Shown one piece after another: positions 24,786 through 34,246 of a stretch of 64,000 nucleotides of DNA. Source of the stretch: Pseudoneobacillus sp042683745 (GTDB lineage Bacteria; Bacillota; Bacilli; Bacillales; Cytobacillaceae); contig NZ_JBHUJX010000025.1 of the NCBI RefSeq assembly GCF_042683745.1, positions 924,411 through 988,410 on the forward strand. Direction: 5' to 3'. Both the position numbers and the translations under genes were made by a program. The notes under the pieces were generated by a model. That model saw only the letters and a list, made by a program, of their open reading frames with translations. It had not been told where the DNA came from and did no database searches. The number at the start of each line of letters is the position of its first letter. Within the stretch, counting starts at the first letter, position 1.

Positions 24786-25049
24786 TTAATGTCTAAGTAA
24801 AATCATATTATTTTGTGCTTGCTGCAACTGAAGACGCATACGATGAAGCTGCTCTCTTTGTTGCGAATTTGCACTATTAGCCATCGTTGCTAGATCATTA
24901 AAAGCTTCTTCTAAACCTTGGAGTGCATTTGTATAATCATCATCGTTGTAATGTTCCTGCATACTACCCTCAAGATATTGGTCTTGCGCGGTTCGGATCG
25001 CATCTTCACATCGTTGTAATAAATCATCAACTGATTGACGGGTTGCCAT
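24786..25049 (-). CDS. ytzC: DUF2524 protein YtzC
   Basis: An 87-residue, wholly alpha-helical protein: MATRQSVDDLLQRCEDAIR to SANSQQREQLHRMRLQLQQAQNNMILLRH. It matches B. subtilis YtzC (DUF2524) along its length; function unknown. The ATG follows GGGAGGGTTATTC. In B. subtilis it likewise lies beside ytqA, which is divergent here. Confidence 0.85.
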   Translation of the reverse strand: MATRQSVDDLLQRCEDAIRTAQDQYLEGSMQEHYNDDDYTNALQGLEEAFNDLATMANSANSQQREQLHRMRLQLQQAQNNMILLRH

Positions 25050-25252
25050 GAATAACCCTCCCTAGGTATGATCAATGTTTTTGAAGCAAAATGCCTCATA
25101 TCTTATTTTGTTCATCTCTACATTTCCTATCACTTATCTTAAAAGTAAACTATATCCAAAATACCTTCTGCTTTATTTGTGACAAAGTCCATTGGATAAC
25201 CCCTATTTTTCATGTTAAAATATGATATTACTTTAATAAGGAGGGACTGATT

Positions 25253-26218
25253 TTGAATCAGACAAACCCTTTTCCCTTTGCAACTGATGATAAAAGATAT
25301 CATACGTGGAACTATCATCTTAGAAATGAGTTCGGACATAAAGTTTTTAAGGTAGCACTTGATGGTGGATTCGATTGCCCGAATCGGGATGGTACCGTTG
25401 CACATGGAGGTTGTACCTTTTGCAGTGTTTCTGGATCAGGTGATTTTGCAGGCAATCGTGTAGATGACTTAAACACACAATTCAATGAAATTAAAGAAAA
25501 AATGCATCATAAATGGAAAGACGGCAAATATATGGCGTATTTTCAAGCATTCACAAACACACATGCGCCAGTACATGTATTACGTGAAAAATACGAAACT
25601 GTCCTTAAACAAGATGGTGTTGTTGGTCTATCGATTGCTACAAGACCAGATTGTTTGCCAGACGATGTCGTCGAATATTTAGCTGAACTAAATGAGAGAA
25701 CATATTTATGGGTTGAGCTAGGATTACAAACTGTTCATGAAAAAACAGCTGATTTAATTAATCGTGCCCATGATTTCGACTGTTATAAAAAAGGTGTCAG
25801 TAAATTAAGGAAACATGGAATTCGTATTTGTTCTCATATCATTAACGGCCTTCCACTGGAAACTCCTGAAATGATGATGAAAACAGCAGAAGAAGTTGCC
25901 AAGCTTGATGTACAAGGAATAAAAATTCATTTATTACATCTATTAAAAGGAACGCCAATGGTCAAACAATATGAAAAAGGCATGCTCAAGTTTTTAACAT
26001 TTGATGATTATGTAAAATTAGTATGCGACCAATTAGAAATTTTACCACCTGAAATGATTGTTCATCGAATTACTGGCGATGGACCGATTGATTTAATGAT
26101 TGGACCTATGTGGAGTGTGAATAAGTGGGAAGTTTTAAACTCAATTGATGCTGAACTTAAAAGAAGAGATAGCTGGCAAGGAAAACTGTATAAAAGCAAG
26201 GTGGAAACTAGAGGATGA
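25253..26218 (+). CDS. ytqA: Radical SAM protein, TIGR01212/YtqA family (MnmL)
   Basis: A 321-residue radical SAM enzyme. The cluster motif reads CPNRDGTVAHGGCTFC (near residues 43-58), a spaced variant of CxxxCxxC, and the TIM-barrel strands follow (GLSIATRPDCLP; LWVELGLQT; HIINGLPLETPEMM). The TTG start has AAGGAGGG. YtqA is reported to act in mnm5s2U34 tRNA modification in Gram-positives together with YtqB; I recall this under the name MnmL, without being able to check it. It overlaps ytqB by 4 nt (ATGA). Confidence 0.88.
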   Translation: MNQTNPFPFATDDKRYHTWNYHLRNEFGHKVFKVALDGGFDCPNRDGTVAHGGCTFCSVSGSGDFAGNRVDDLNTQFNEIKEKMHHKWKDGKYMAYFQAFTNTHAPVHVLREKYETVLKQDGVVGLSIATRPDCLPDDVVEYLAELNERTYLWVELGLQTVHEKTADLINRAHDFDCYKKGVSKLRKHGIRICSHIINGLPLETPEMMMKTAEEVAKLDVQGIKIHLLHLLKGTPMVKQYEKGMLKFLTFDDYVKLVCDQLEILPPEMIVHRITGDGPIDLMIGPMWSVNKWEVLNSIDAELKRRDSWQGKLYKSKVETRG

Positions 26219-26787
26219 AGATTGAAAGAGTATTGCAATTTGCTAGATCTTTAATGGAAAAAGCAATTCAGCCTGGTGATATTGCGGTGGACTCTACATT
26301 AGGGAACGGACATGATACATTATTTTTAGCCAATCTCGTCGGGGAGTCCGGTAAGGTATATGGATTTGATATACAAGAACAAGCCATTTTAAAAAGCAAA
26401 CAAAGACTTGCTGAACATCACTTAGAAAATCGGGCTATTCTTTTCCATAAAGGACATGAACATATTCAAGATTTGATTCCTCCCGACTACCATGGAAAAG
26501 TAACGGCAGCCATTTTTAATCTTGGCTACTTGCCGGGAAGTGATAAATCCGTTGTCACAAAACCTGATACAACGATAGCGGCGATTGAACAACTGCTTCA
26601 AATAATGGCATCAGAAGGGATCATAGTGCTTGTCATTTATCATGGTCATCCTGAAGGAGCTACAGAACGTGATCATTTGCTTCAATATGTCAAAAACTTG
26701 GATCAACAAAAGGCACGTGTGTTACTGTATCAATTTTTAAACCAGCAAAACGACCCGCCATTTATCGTTGCGATTGAGAAAATTTAA
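26215..26787 (+). CDS. ytqB: tRNA (mnm5s2U34) methyltransferase-type SAM methylase YtqB/MnmM
   Basis: A 190-residue class I methyltransferase. Motif I is VDSTLGNGHDTLFLA (residues ~24-38), followed by VYGFDIQ and FNLGYLPGSDKSV, the NPPY-like region. YtqB has been described as MnmM, which methylates nm5s2U to mnm5s2U at tRNA position 34. The ATG overlaps the ytqA stop. A terminator stem shared with convergent ytpB follows. Confidence 0.88.
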   Translation: MKIERVLQFARSLMEKAIQPGDIAVDSTLGNGHDTLFLANLVGESGKVYGFDIQEQAILKSKQRLAEHHLENRAILFHKGHEHIQDLIPPDYHGKVTAAIFNLGYLPGSDKSVVTKPDTTIAAIEQLLQIMASEGIIVLVIYHGHPEGATERDHLLQYVKNLDQQKARVLLYQFLNQQNDPPFIVAIEKI

Positions 26788-26820
26788 GAAGCCTACCCTA
26801 AGGTCAGGCTTCTTTATTTT
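26786..26820. terminator. Bidirectional terminator between ytqB and ytpB
   Basis: AAGAAGCCT (26786-26794) pairs with AGGCTTCTT (26806-26814), T-rich outside. The stem overlaps the ends of both convergent genes. Confidence 0.7.
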
Positions 26821-27907
26821 GTGCATAGGTAGCATTCGATTTCATTATTCCCTTTTGAAAACGACGATAGGCCCGTCCATTCCAATAGAAGAACGAACTA
26901 ATGAGACCGCCTTGTTTGATCAATTCTTTGGCCAACTTGTCCACTTTCGGCTGCTGCTTTACTTTTTCATCAGATAAATAAATACCAATTAATCCTCGAT
27001 TAATTAATTGATGAAATTTCCGATGGGGAATGTCTTTTGTATGACGATCTGCTTCTTTTAAAAAGTGAGTTAAACGTGTAAATAGCTCTTCATGATTTTT
27101 ATAATAAAAGCAAAAATTTAAATCGCCACCCGCTAAATCCTCTTCTTGATCAATAAAATAATCGAGCAAAATATGTAAGCCCTGAATATATGGGAAGTAA
27201 CCATTATACAGTTTCAAAGCGTCAACCTTTCTAAAATCTTTCCGCATGGCATAGGAAATTAAACAAAATATCCCAAGTGTTGAACCTGAACATGCCGAAA
27301 ATTCATACCATTTCATTGGTGGTAAGCTAGCTTCATATTTACCGAACCAATTCTCCAATCGGGGAACACGTTCAGATACAACAACATGTTTATGGATCTG
27401 TAAGTCACAATAATAATGACAAAGGGTTAAGAGATTCATTTGGATTGCTTGATATTCAGGTATATTTGCTAAAACTGATTGACATGTCTGCACTAATTCC
27501 TCCAGATAACCACCATCGTTTTGCTCGAGTCGATTTCGATAATAATTATCACCTTTTCGGTTAGGAGTTAGTGCATCACTCATCGATTCGTGAAGAGCGG
27601 CGAAATCATCTGGATCAAGTGAAGTACTTCGATCGCAAAGATTATCTAAGTAATCACTAATCGTCTGATAAGCAACAATAAAGCGAATCGCTTTTTTATA
27701 TTCCTGTTGAGATAGGATGGCTAATATTCCTCCACCTTCGCAATGAAAGGCTTTATGTTCAATACTTGCTAACGCCTGCTTTCTTAATTCATCATTTGGG
27801 ATTTCGCTTGCTCTTTTTTTCCAATAATTTAATTCATTGTGCACAGTTGGTAAAATATTCATATAAACTTGGCTCATTAATCCAATCGAGGAGGTAGGAA
27901 CTTTCAT
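26804..27907 (-). CDS. ytpB: Tetraprenyl-beta-curcumene synthase (YtpB, DUF2600)
   Basis: A 367-residue terpene synthase of the unusual YtpB class, which makes C35 sesquarterpenes from heptaprenyl diphosphate in Bacillus. The aspartate-rich segment SDYLDNLCDRS near residue 90 and the second cluster YFIDQEEDLAGGDLNF near residue 245 would bind Mg-diphosphate. The start MKVPTSSIGLMSQVY follows AGGATTTG. ytpA, the next gene upstream on the same strand, lies 43 nt away. Confidence 0.9.
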   Translation of the reverse strand: MKVPTSSIGLMSQVYMNILPTVHNELNYWKKRASEIPNDELRKQALASIEHKAFHCEGGGILAILSQQEYKKAIRFIVAYQTISDYLDNLCDRSTSLDPDDFAALHESMSDALTPNRKGDNYYRNRLEQNDGGYLEELVQTCQSVLANIPEYQAIQMNLLTLCHYYCDLQIHKHVVVSERVPRLENWFGKYEASLPPMKWYEFSACSGSTLGIFCLISYAMRKDFRKVDALKLYNGYFPYIQGLHILLDYFIDQEEDLAGGDLNFCFYYKNHEELFTRLTHFLKEADRHTKDIPHRKFHQLINRGLIGIYLSDEKVKQQPKVDKLAKELIKQGGLISSFFYWNGRAYRRFQKGIMKSNATYAQNKEA

Positions 27908-27950
27908 AAGACAAATCCTTTCTATCTATCGGGTACTTATGCCCCCGAGC

Positions 27951-28760
27951 TTAATCTGCTATATAATAGCCAAGTGTTTTTAATTGCCCATCGAAAAAAT
28001 CCTTCGCATATTGAAATACCGTCTCTCTTTCAGGTTCATTAAAAATTTCATGGTAGCATTCTGGCCATTCTTTAAATCTTTTTTCAGATAGAGGTGATAA
28101 ATTAAACCATTCTTTTACTGCCTTTTTATTCACCACTTTATCATCGCCACCCTGCATAACAAGCATAGGTACATCCTGAATTTTTGCTATTTCTTCAAAT
28201 GATAATTTCATGGCTGCAACAAGCTCTCGATACCAGCGTACTGACATCTTTGTTACATACAATGTATCATTGGAATCAATTTCTCTTACCTCAATATTTC
28301 TCGTTGCCATATCGACAGTCAATCCTGAATCTATTCTTAAGCTAGGTAGGACAACATTCAATCCATGTGATAAAATATCAAGAAATTTAGGTGGAGTATG
28401 AGTCAATCCAACACAAGGCGAAGACAAGATAACCCCAGCTAATTTTAACTGCTCTGTTTCTAATAATCGTATTGAAATTAATCCACCCATACTATGTCCA
28501 ATTAAAAAAACAGGCAATTCAAACTGATAAGCCGTTTGGATCCAATCTTTTACTTCAAATAAATACTCATCGAAGGAATCAATATGTCCTCTTCTAGTGC
28601 GGGAGGTTAGCCCTTGACCCGGGAGATCCCCCATAATCACATGATACCCAGAAGAACGCCACATTTCAATTAACCAGCCATAACGACCATGATGCTCCGA
28701 TGCTCCATGTATGATTACGATGACTGCTTTTGCCTCACCATCCGTTTCCCATTTCCACAT
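27951..28760 (-). CDS. ytpA: Lysophospholipase-type alpha/beta hydrolase YtpA
   Basis: A 269-residue hydrolase. The nucleophile elbow is GHSMGG (near residue 85), the oxyanion region is VIIHGASEHHGRYGWLIEMW, and the catalytic Asp/His lie in MQGGDDKVV and CYHEIFNE. B. subtilis YtpA matches closely and is linked to synthesis of the lysophospholipid bacilysocin. The start ATG has GAGAG upstream. It is probably co-transcribed with ytpB. Confidence 0.88.
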   Translation of the reverse strand: MWKWETDGEAKAVIVIIHGASEHHGRYGWLIEMWRSSGYHVIMGDLPGQGLTSRTRRGHIDSFDEYLFEVKDWIQTAYQFELPVFLIGHSMGGLISIRLLETEQLKLAGVILSSPCVGLTHTPPKFLDILSHGLNVVLPSLRIDSGLTVDMATRNIEVREIDSNDTLYVTKMSVRWYRELVAAMKLSFEEIAKIQDVPMLVMQGGDDKVVNKKAVKEWFNLSPLSEKRFKEWPECYHEIFNEPERETVFQYAKDFFDGQLKTLGYYIAD

Positions 28761-28865
28761 CTCTCTTCCCCCATTCTTTTTAAAATAATATATTCATTCT
28801 CACTTTATTTATCTCTTTTATTCGATACAATAGTTAATATGTTATTGATTAGGAGTGAATGTCAA

Positions 28866-29387
28866 ATGATCTACCCTTACAAAGAAAAATACCCAGTAAT
28901 CTCCTCTTCAGCTTATATTGCTGATTACGTTACAATAACTGGAGATGTGTCAATCGGTGATGAGTCGAGTATTTGGTTTAATACATCGATTCGTGGCGAT
29001 GTTGCCCCAACGATTATTGGTAAAAAAGTAAATATCCAGGATAATTGTGTGCTTCATCAAAGTCCTGGGAATCCCCTTATTATCGAAGACGAAGTGTCAG
29101 TAGGACATACAGTTATTCTTCACAGTGCGATTATTCGTTCAAAAGCGTTAATTGGTATGGGATCGATTATCCTTGACGGCGCTGAAATTGGTGAAGGTGC
29201 GTTTATTGGAGCTGGAAGTCTCGTTCCTCAAGGAAAAAAGATCCCACCAAACACACTTGTCTTCGGACGTCCTGCCAAAGTGATAAGAGAATTAACAAAC
29301 GAAGATATCATTGATATGCAACGAATATCTAGAGAATACGCTGAAAAAGCACAATACTATAAATCCGTACAAAAAACTCAAGAATAA
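28866..29387 (+). CDS. ytoA: Gamma-carbonic anhydrase-like hexapeptide protein YtoA
   Basis: A 173-residue left-handed beta-helix protein with repeated hexapeptides from VTITGDVSIGDESSIW to GEGAFIGAGSLV. Zinc-type histidines appear in VLHQS, SVGHTVILHS and the helix ends with the family tail PAKVIRELTNEDI. It may be a carbonic anhydrase or a related acyltransferase-fold protein. ATG at 28866 has AGGAG upstream; the in-frame upstream region is antisense to ytpA and rejected. Confidence 0.87.
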   Translation: MIYPYKEKYPVISSSAYIADYVTITGDVSIGDESSIWFNTSIRGDVAPTIIGKKVNIQDNCVLHQSPGNPLIIEDEVSVGHTVILHSAIIRSKALIGMGSIILDGAEIGEGAFIGAGSLVPQGKKIPPNTLVFGRPAKVIRELTNEDIIDMQRISREYAEKAQYYKSVQKTQE

Positions 29388-29453
29388 GCGATAACTCATT
29401 ATCTTATTATAAACCTTAACACATCAATACACTCAAGAATTTAAGGTGATCTT

Positions 29454-30302
29454 ATGCCGATCCTGTCTACCATCACTATACCGCTCGTAATCATACTCGC
29501 TTTTGTCTTATTAAAATATATGTCGAAATCCAAGAGTATTCTATTTGTTGCTGGCGTTTTGCTAACTGCATTTTGGATTGATTATACCGGTAAAACCGCA
29601 AAAATAATGGACCAGCTTAAAGAATGGGCAAAAGATCCTGTTAAAGTAACATCTCATTATTTGGAGGAGGATACCTCCCCATCCATTATTAAAATGAAGG
29701 AAAATGTTTTACTTGATTGTCCCGTAATCGAACAATTTCCCGAATTACCTCGGGGCTGTGAAGTTACAAGTCTGGCGATGCTTTTACAAAGTGCGAATGT
29801 ATTAGTTGATAAGCTTACATTGGCAAAAGAAATTTATAAAAACCCCACACCTTACAAAATTGAAAATGGAATTACCTATTTTGGACACCCGAATGACGGA
29901 TTTATTGGAAATATGTATACGTATAATGAACCAGGTTTAGGGGTGTACCATGATCCCATTAGAAAACTTGCTGAAAAGTATCTTCCAGGGAGAATAAAGG
30001 ATTTTACTGGTGGCAATTTTCATGAAATAAAAATCCATTTATCTGATAATAGACCTGTATGGGTAATCATTAATACGCAATACAAAAAATTATCAAATGA
30101 TCAATTTCAAACTTGGCAAACACCCAAAGGGAAAATTCAAATTACCTACAGGGAACATTCTGTTCTTATCACTGGTTATGATCAAGATTTTATATATTTT
30201 AATGATCCTTTAACTGGAGAGAAAAATAAAAAAGCACCCATAAAAGATTTCGAGGAATCTTGGGTGCAAATGGGGAGACAAGCTATTACATATCTCCCCT
30301 AA
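29454..30302 (+). CDS. C39-family peptidase-like protein, membrane anchored
   Basis: A 282-residue protein with two N-terminal hydrophobic segments (residues ~5-21 and 28-42) and a peptidase C39-like papain-fold domain (~85-280). Cys102 in LPRGCEVTSLAML is the expected nucleophile, with HSVLITGYD supplying His and FNDPLTGE the third residue. Relatives such as YvpB are cell-envelope proteins without known substrate. It has AAGGTG before the ATG and lies 66 nt after ytoA. Confidence 0.78.
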   Translation: MPILSTITIPLVIILAFVLLKYMSKSKSILFVAGVLLTAFWIDYTGKTAKIMDQLKEWAKDPVKVTSHYLEEDTSPSIIKMKENVLLDCPVIEQFPELPRGCEVTSLAMLLQSANVLVDKLTLAKEIYKNPTPYKIENGITYFGHPNDGFIGNMYTYNEPGLGVYHDPIRKLAEKYLPGRIKDFTGGNFHEIKIHLSDNRPVWVIINTQYKKLSNDQFQTWQTPKGKIQITYREHSVLITGYDQDFIYFNDPLTGEKNKKAPIKDFEESWVQMGRQAITYLP

Positions 30303-30307
30303 TAAAA

Positions 30308-32206
30308 TTACATCGGCTGAAGCGATTTTTCACCAATCGTTGCTGTTTCAAAATCATATACTTTTTCCACATATACTTGGTGCCAAACCATAAACATAAG
30401 AACCGTCCAGATTTTCCGGCTATTATCTGCCTTATTCTGACAATGGTCTTCTAATAGCTTCAATAAATAAGCTTTATTGATTAAATGATCCGTGTTACTT
30501 TCACGGATTATTTTTTTCGCCCAATCGTTCATTTCATCTTTAAGCCAATGACGAATTGGAACAGGGAAACCAAGCTTTTTACGATTTAAAACATGATCAG
30601 GTACAATACCTTCTGCCGCTTTTCGTAAAATATATTTCGTTGTACCATTCGCCGTTTTTAGGCTTGTTGGTATTTTCGAAGCAACATTAAATACTTCTTT
30701 ATCTAAGAAAGGAACACGCAATTCGAGCGAGTGAGCCATCGTCATTTTATCTGCTTTTAATAGAATATCTCCTCGCATCCAAGTATGAATATCAATGAAT
30801 TGCATCCGATCAACCGGATCATATCCTTTGCTTTCTTCATACAATGGCTTCGTAATATCGGTATAATTAAGCCCTGAATTGTAACCTTTTAAAATATGAC
30901 GTTTTTCTTCTTCCGTGAACATTTTTGCATTTCCAATATATCTTTCTTCCATTGGAGTAACTCCACGTTCGATAAAGCTTTTCCCCTTTGTACCTTCTGG
31001 TAAGCACTTAGCGATACCTTTTAATACAGCCTTGCCAACACGAGGAATCTTATTAAACACTTCCAACGACTGAGGCTCACGGTAAATATTATAGCCCCCG
31101 AATAATTCGTCAGCGCCTTCCCCAGAAAGTACTACCGTAACGTGTTTTCTAGCTTCACGTGCAACAAAATAAAGGGGAACACAAGCAGGGTCCGCAAGCG
31201 GGTCGTCCATATGCCACATAATTTTCGGAATTTCATTCATATATTCCTGCGGAGAAATCACATAACTAATATTTTCGACACCCAATTTTTCAGCGGTCTC
31301 TTTTGCTACATCGATTTCACTGAATCCATTGTGGTCAAAACCGACAGAGAACGTCTTAATTGCTGGATGAAATTCTTTTGCAATCGAAGCAATGATAGAT
31401 GAGTCGATTCCACCTGATAAAAATGATCCAACAGGAACATCACTACGCATATGAATGTTTACACTATCAAAAAGTACATCTTTAATCTCTTTAATAAAGT
31501 CAGATTCGGGCTTTTGAATAGGATGGAAAGAAGCACGCCAATAGCGCTTTATCTCCAATTTAGATCCAAGCCTTTTCGTAAAACAATGACCAGGTTCTAA
31601 TTTTTGTATTCCTTCTGTCATCGAATAAGGTTCCGGAACAAATTGATACGTTAAATAATGCTGTAATGCATCTTTATTGATCTCTTTGTCTTTCATTGCT
31701 AGTAAAATGCTTTTCTTTTCAGAACCGAAGAATGTTCGATCACCATCTTCATAAAAGAAAAGTGGTTTGATTCCGAAATGATCACGAGCTCCGAATAATG
31801 TTTGTTCTTCCTTATCCCAAATTAAAAAGGCAAACATTCCTCTAAGCTTTTCAACCATTTTATCTTTTAAATGACTATAAAGGGCAATAATTACCTCTGT
31901 ATCGGAATGTGTGGAAAAAGCAAAGCCTTCCTTCACAAGATCTTCTCTTAATTCTAAATAATTATAAACTTCCCCATTAAAAATAATCCAATAGCGTTCA
32001 TTTTCATATGTTAATGGCTGGTGACCGCTCTCAATATCAATAATGCTTAATCGACGGAAACCAAACTGGATATTTTCATCTAAATAAAAACCATCATCAT
32101 CCGGTCCACGATGGGTAATGACATCATTCATATTTTTAAAAATTTGCTTATCATCCTCACGAAATTGTTGTGCCTGATCGTGAACACACCCTATAAATCC
32201 ACACAT
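30308..32206 (-). CDS. asnB: Asparagine synthase (glutamine-hydrolysing)
   Basis: A 632-residue class II amidotransferase. It begins MCGFIGC, so Cys2 becomes the N-terminal glutaminase nucleophile; this fixes the start at 32206 rather than an earlier in-frame codon. Residues ~70-110 hold the YNGEVYN glutamine pocket. The synthetase half carries the PP-loop SFLSGGIDSSI (near residue 255) and LSGEGADELFGGY. It makes Asn from Asp, Gln and ATP. GTAGGTGAC is the ribosome binding site. The 3' end nearly touches the convergent C39 gene. Confidence 0.95.
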   Translation of the reverse strand: MCGFIGCVHDQAQQFREDDKQIFKNMNDVITHRGPDDDGFYLDENIQFGFRRLSIIDIESGHQPLTYENERYWIIFNGEVYNYLELREDLVKEGFAFSTHSDTEVIIALYSHLKDKMVEKLRGMFAFLIWDKEEQTLFGARDHFGIKPLFFYEDGDRTFFGSEKKSILLAMKDKEINKDALQHYLTYQFVPEPYSMTEGIQKLEPGHCFTKRLGSKLEIKRYWRASFHPIQKPESDFIKEIKDVLFDSVNIHMRSDVPVGSFLSGGIDSSIIASIAKEFHPAIKTFSVGFDHNGFSEIDVAKETAEKLGVENISYVISPQEYMNEIPKIMWHMDDPLADPACVPLYFVAREARKHVTVVLSGEGADELFGGYNIYREPQSLEVFNKIPRVGKAVLKGIAKCLPEGTKGKSFIERGVTPMEERYIGNAKMFTEEEKRHILKGYNSGLNYTDITKPLYEESKGYDPVDRMQFIDIHTWMRGDILLKADKMTMAHSLELRVPFLDKEVFNVASKIPTSLKTANGTTKYILRKAAEGIVPDHVLNRKKLGFPVPIRHWLKDEMNDWAKKIIRESNTDHLINKAYLLKLLEDHCQNKADNSRKIWTVLMFMVWHQVYVEKVYDFETATIGEKSLQPM

Positions 32207-32413
32207 TATGTATGTCACCTACTCCATTTCTCGCTTTGTCTTGATTATCTTGATCATTAAAAAAGACTCTTTTCACGAAGATTGTTGTGTTAAGTCTATA
32301 AACTACATTTAAATCAACAAATTTTATGAAAATAGCCTAAAAAATTCACCTTCTAATACTACCACAAATATACCCTCATTTTAATGATTTAATCCTACTA
32401 TATTTGACGAGAA

Positions 32414-32448
32414 ATAAAAACGGGAGTTACATAAGATCTGTAACTCCC
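32414..32448 (-). terminator. Intrinsic terminator of metK
   Basis: GGGAGTTACA (32422-32431) pairs perfectly with TGTAACTCCC (32439-32448). The minus strand continues GTTTTTATTT. Confidence 0.85.
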
Positions 32449-32459
32449 TACATTTTGAA

Positions 32460-33659
32460 TTATTTCGCCGCTTGTGCTTTTAAGCTTTCCGCTTTATCTG
32501 TTCTTTCCCATGGAAGATCAATATCAGTACGACCGAAGTGTCCGTATGCTGCTGTTTGTTTATAAATTGGACGACGAAGGTCTAGCATTTTGATAATTCC
32601 TGCTGGACGAAGGTCGAAGTTTGCACGAACTAGATCCACTAATACATCTTCAGAAACAGTTCCTGTTCCGAATGTGTCAACAGAAATAGAAACCGGCTGT
32701 GCTACACCAATTGCATAAGCTAACTGAACTTCAACTTTTTCAGCTAAACCAGCTGCAACAAGGTTTTTCGCTACATAACGAGCAGCATAAGCTGCAGAAC
32801 GGTCTACTTTAGTTGGATCCTTACCAGAGAACGCTCCACCGCCATGACGTGCATAACCACCATACGTGTCAACGATGATTTTGCGTCCAGTTAAACCAGC
32901 ATCCCCTTGTGGTCCACCGATAACGAAGCGACCTGTTGGGTTAATGAAATACTTTGTATTTTCATCAATAAGTTCTTGTGGAACAACCGGATTGATTACA
33001 TGTTCTTTTAAGTTACGTTGAATTTGCTCTAAAGAAATTTCTGGGTGATGTTGAGTCGAAATAACAATCGTATCAATTCGAACTGGTTTGTCGTTCTCGT
33101 CATATTCAACTGTTACTTGCGTTTTACCATCTGGACGTAGGTATGGAAGAATCTCTTCTTTACGTACATAAGTTAAACGTCTTGCTAGTTTGTGTGCTAG
33201 TGAAATTGGAAGAGGCATAAGCTCTTTCGTTTCATTGCAAGCAAAACCAAACATTAATCCTTGGTCTCCAGCACCAATTGCATCTAGCTCTTCTTCTGAC
33301 ATTTGTCCTTCACGAGCTTCTAATGCTTTGTCAACTCCCATTGCAATATCAGCTGACTGCTCATCAATGGATGTTAAAACCGCACATGTTTCTGAATCGA
33401 AACCATATTTTGCACGGCTATAACCAATATCTTTAATTGTTTGGCGAACGATTTTTGGAATATCTACGTATGTAGAAGTAGTAATTTCACCTGCAACCAA
33501 AACTAAACCTGTTGTAACACTTGTTTCAGCAGCAACACGAGCATTAGCATCTTGTGCTAAAATTGCATCTAAAATTGAATCAGAAATTTGGTCACAAATT
33601 TTATCTGGATGACCTTCCGTTACTGATTCAGAAGTAAACAATCGACGTTTTGTTGACAT
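32460..33659 (-). CDS. metK: S-adenosylmethionine synthetase
   Basis: A 399-residue enzyme that joins Met and ATP to SAM. It has the substrate motif TEGHPDKICDQISD (residues ~11-24), GAGDQGLMFG (near 124) and GGGAFSGKDPTKVDRS (near 270), all intact. The ATG follows AGGAGGAATTCGG. A SAM-I riboswitch with terminator directly upstream gives feedback control. Confidence 0.97.
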   Translation of the reverse strand: MSTKRRLFTSESVTEGHPDKICDQISDSILDAILAQDANARVAAETSVTTGLVLVAGEITTSTYVDIPKIVRQTIKDIGYSRAKYGFDSETCAVLTSIDEQSADIAMGVDKALEAREGQMSEEELDAIGAGDQGLMFGFACNETKELMPLPISLAHKLARRLTYVRKEEILPYLRPDGKTQVTVEYDENDKPVRIDTIVISTQHHPEISLEQIQRNLKEHVINPVVPQELIDENTKYFINPTGRFVIGGPQGDAGLTGRKIIVDTYGGYARHGGGAFSGKDPTKVDRSAAYAARYVAKNLVAAGLAEKVEVQLAYAIGVAQPVSISVDTFGTGTVSEDVLVDLVRANFDLRPAGIIKMLDLRRPIYKQTAAYGHFGRTDIDLPWERTDKAESLKAQAAK

Positions 33660-33800
33660 CCGAATTCCTCCTATATAAAAACCTCATTATGATACGGTAC
33701 TCATTCCCTATTAGTATGAATAAAGCATAGAGTTTTTATGTTGACTGTTTATTCAGGAACAAACTCTATTGTGATTATTAAAAGACACTTTCTAAACAAA

Positions 33801-33995
33801 TAAAAAAACCTTCCCCAATTTCTTCCGAGGAAAGGTTGTTGGTTGTTCGTTCCGCGCCTTTCACTCTTATCGTTCAAGGTCGATACCTTGCGCAGGTTTA
33901 GCACCTTTTCCAAAATAACAGACTTGATCCATTATTTAACTTGGCAGGTTGCTGGGTTTCATAGGGCCTGTCCCTCCACCAGCTCGGGATAAGAG
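33801..33995 (-). promoter_or_regulatory. SAM-I (S-box) riboswitch with terminator, controlling metK
   Basis: On the minus strand the P1 arms CTCTTATC and GATAAGAG (complements of 33988-33995 and 33864-33871) enclose the S-box core with GAGCTGGTGGAGGGAC, CCCTATGAAACCCAGCAACC and the kink-turn region. A terminator (AACCTTTCC with GGGAAGGTT, then seven T) is the expression platform at 33801-33838. SAM binding would end transcription before metK. Confidence 0.95.
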
Positions 33996-34014
33996 AGTAT
34001 CCGTTCAAGGAAAA

Positions 34015-34044
34015 ATCATACATCAATATGTCGAACCTTGTCAA
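34015..34044 (-). promoter_or_regulatory. SigA-type promoter of metK
   Basis: On the minus strand TTGACA (34039-34044) and TATGAT (34015-34020) are separated by 18 nt, placing the start just before the riboswitch. Confidence 0.75.
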
Positions 34045-34138
34045 TCCTTTTATCGTTTATTTTCGAAAAAAATGAACGATAAGTTAACAAAATTTATTTT
34101 TATATTTTACAATGAATAGTATAGACTAATTAAGTTAA

Positions 34139-34149
34139 TGTGTTATACT
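34139..34149 (+). promoter_or_regulatory. Candidate CcpN operator of pckA
   Basis: TGTGTTATACT fits the CcpN consensus TRTGHYATAYW, recalled from B. subtilis gapB/pckA work, at all positions. A weaker match overlaps the -10 (34180-34190). CcpN represses gluconeogenic genes on glycolytic carbon. Confidence 0.5.
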
Positions 34150-34161
34150 ATTTAACATAAA

Positions 34162-34190
34162 GTGACTTCTTATTATTGATTTGGTATACT
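34162..34190 (+). promoter_or_regulatory. Candidate promoter of pckA
   Basis: GTGACT (34162-34167) and TATACT (34185-34190), 17 nt apart, about 57 nt before the start codon. Confidence 0.5.
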
Positions 34191-34246
34191 CAAAAAATTA
34201 AATACTATATAATGAAAACAAAACGGTAAAGGAAGGTATTCATCAC

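Noticed and set aside
28689..28865. N-terminal extension of YtoA
   Set aside because: The extension is antisense to ytpA and lacks the hexapeptide pattern; AGGAG lies just before ATG 28866.
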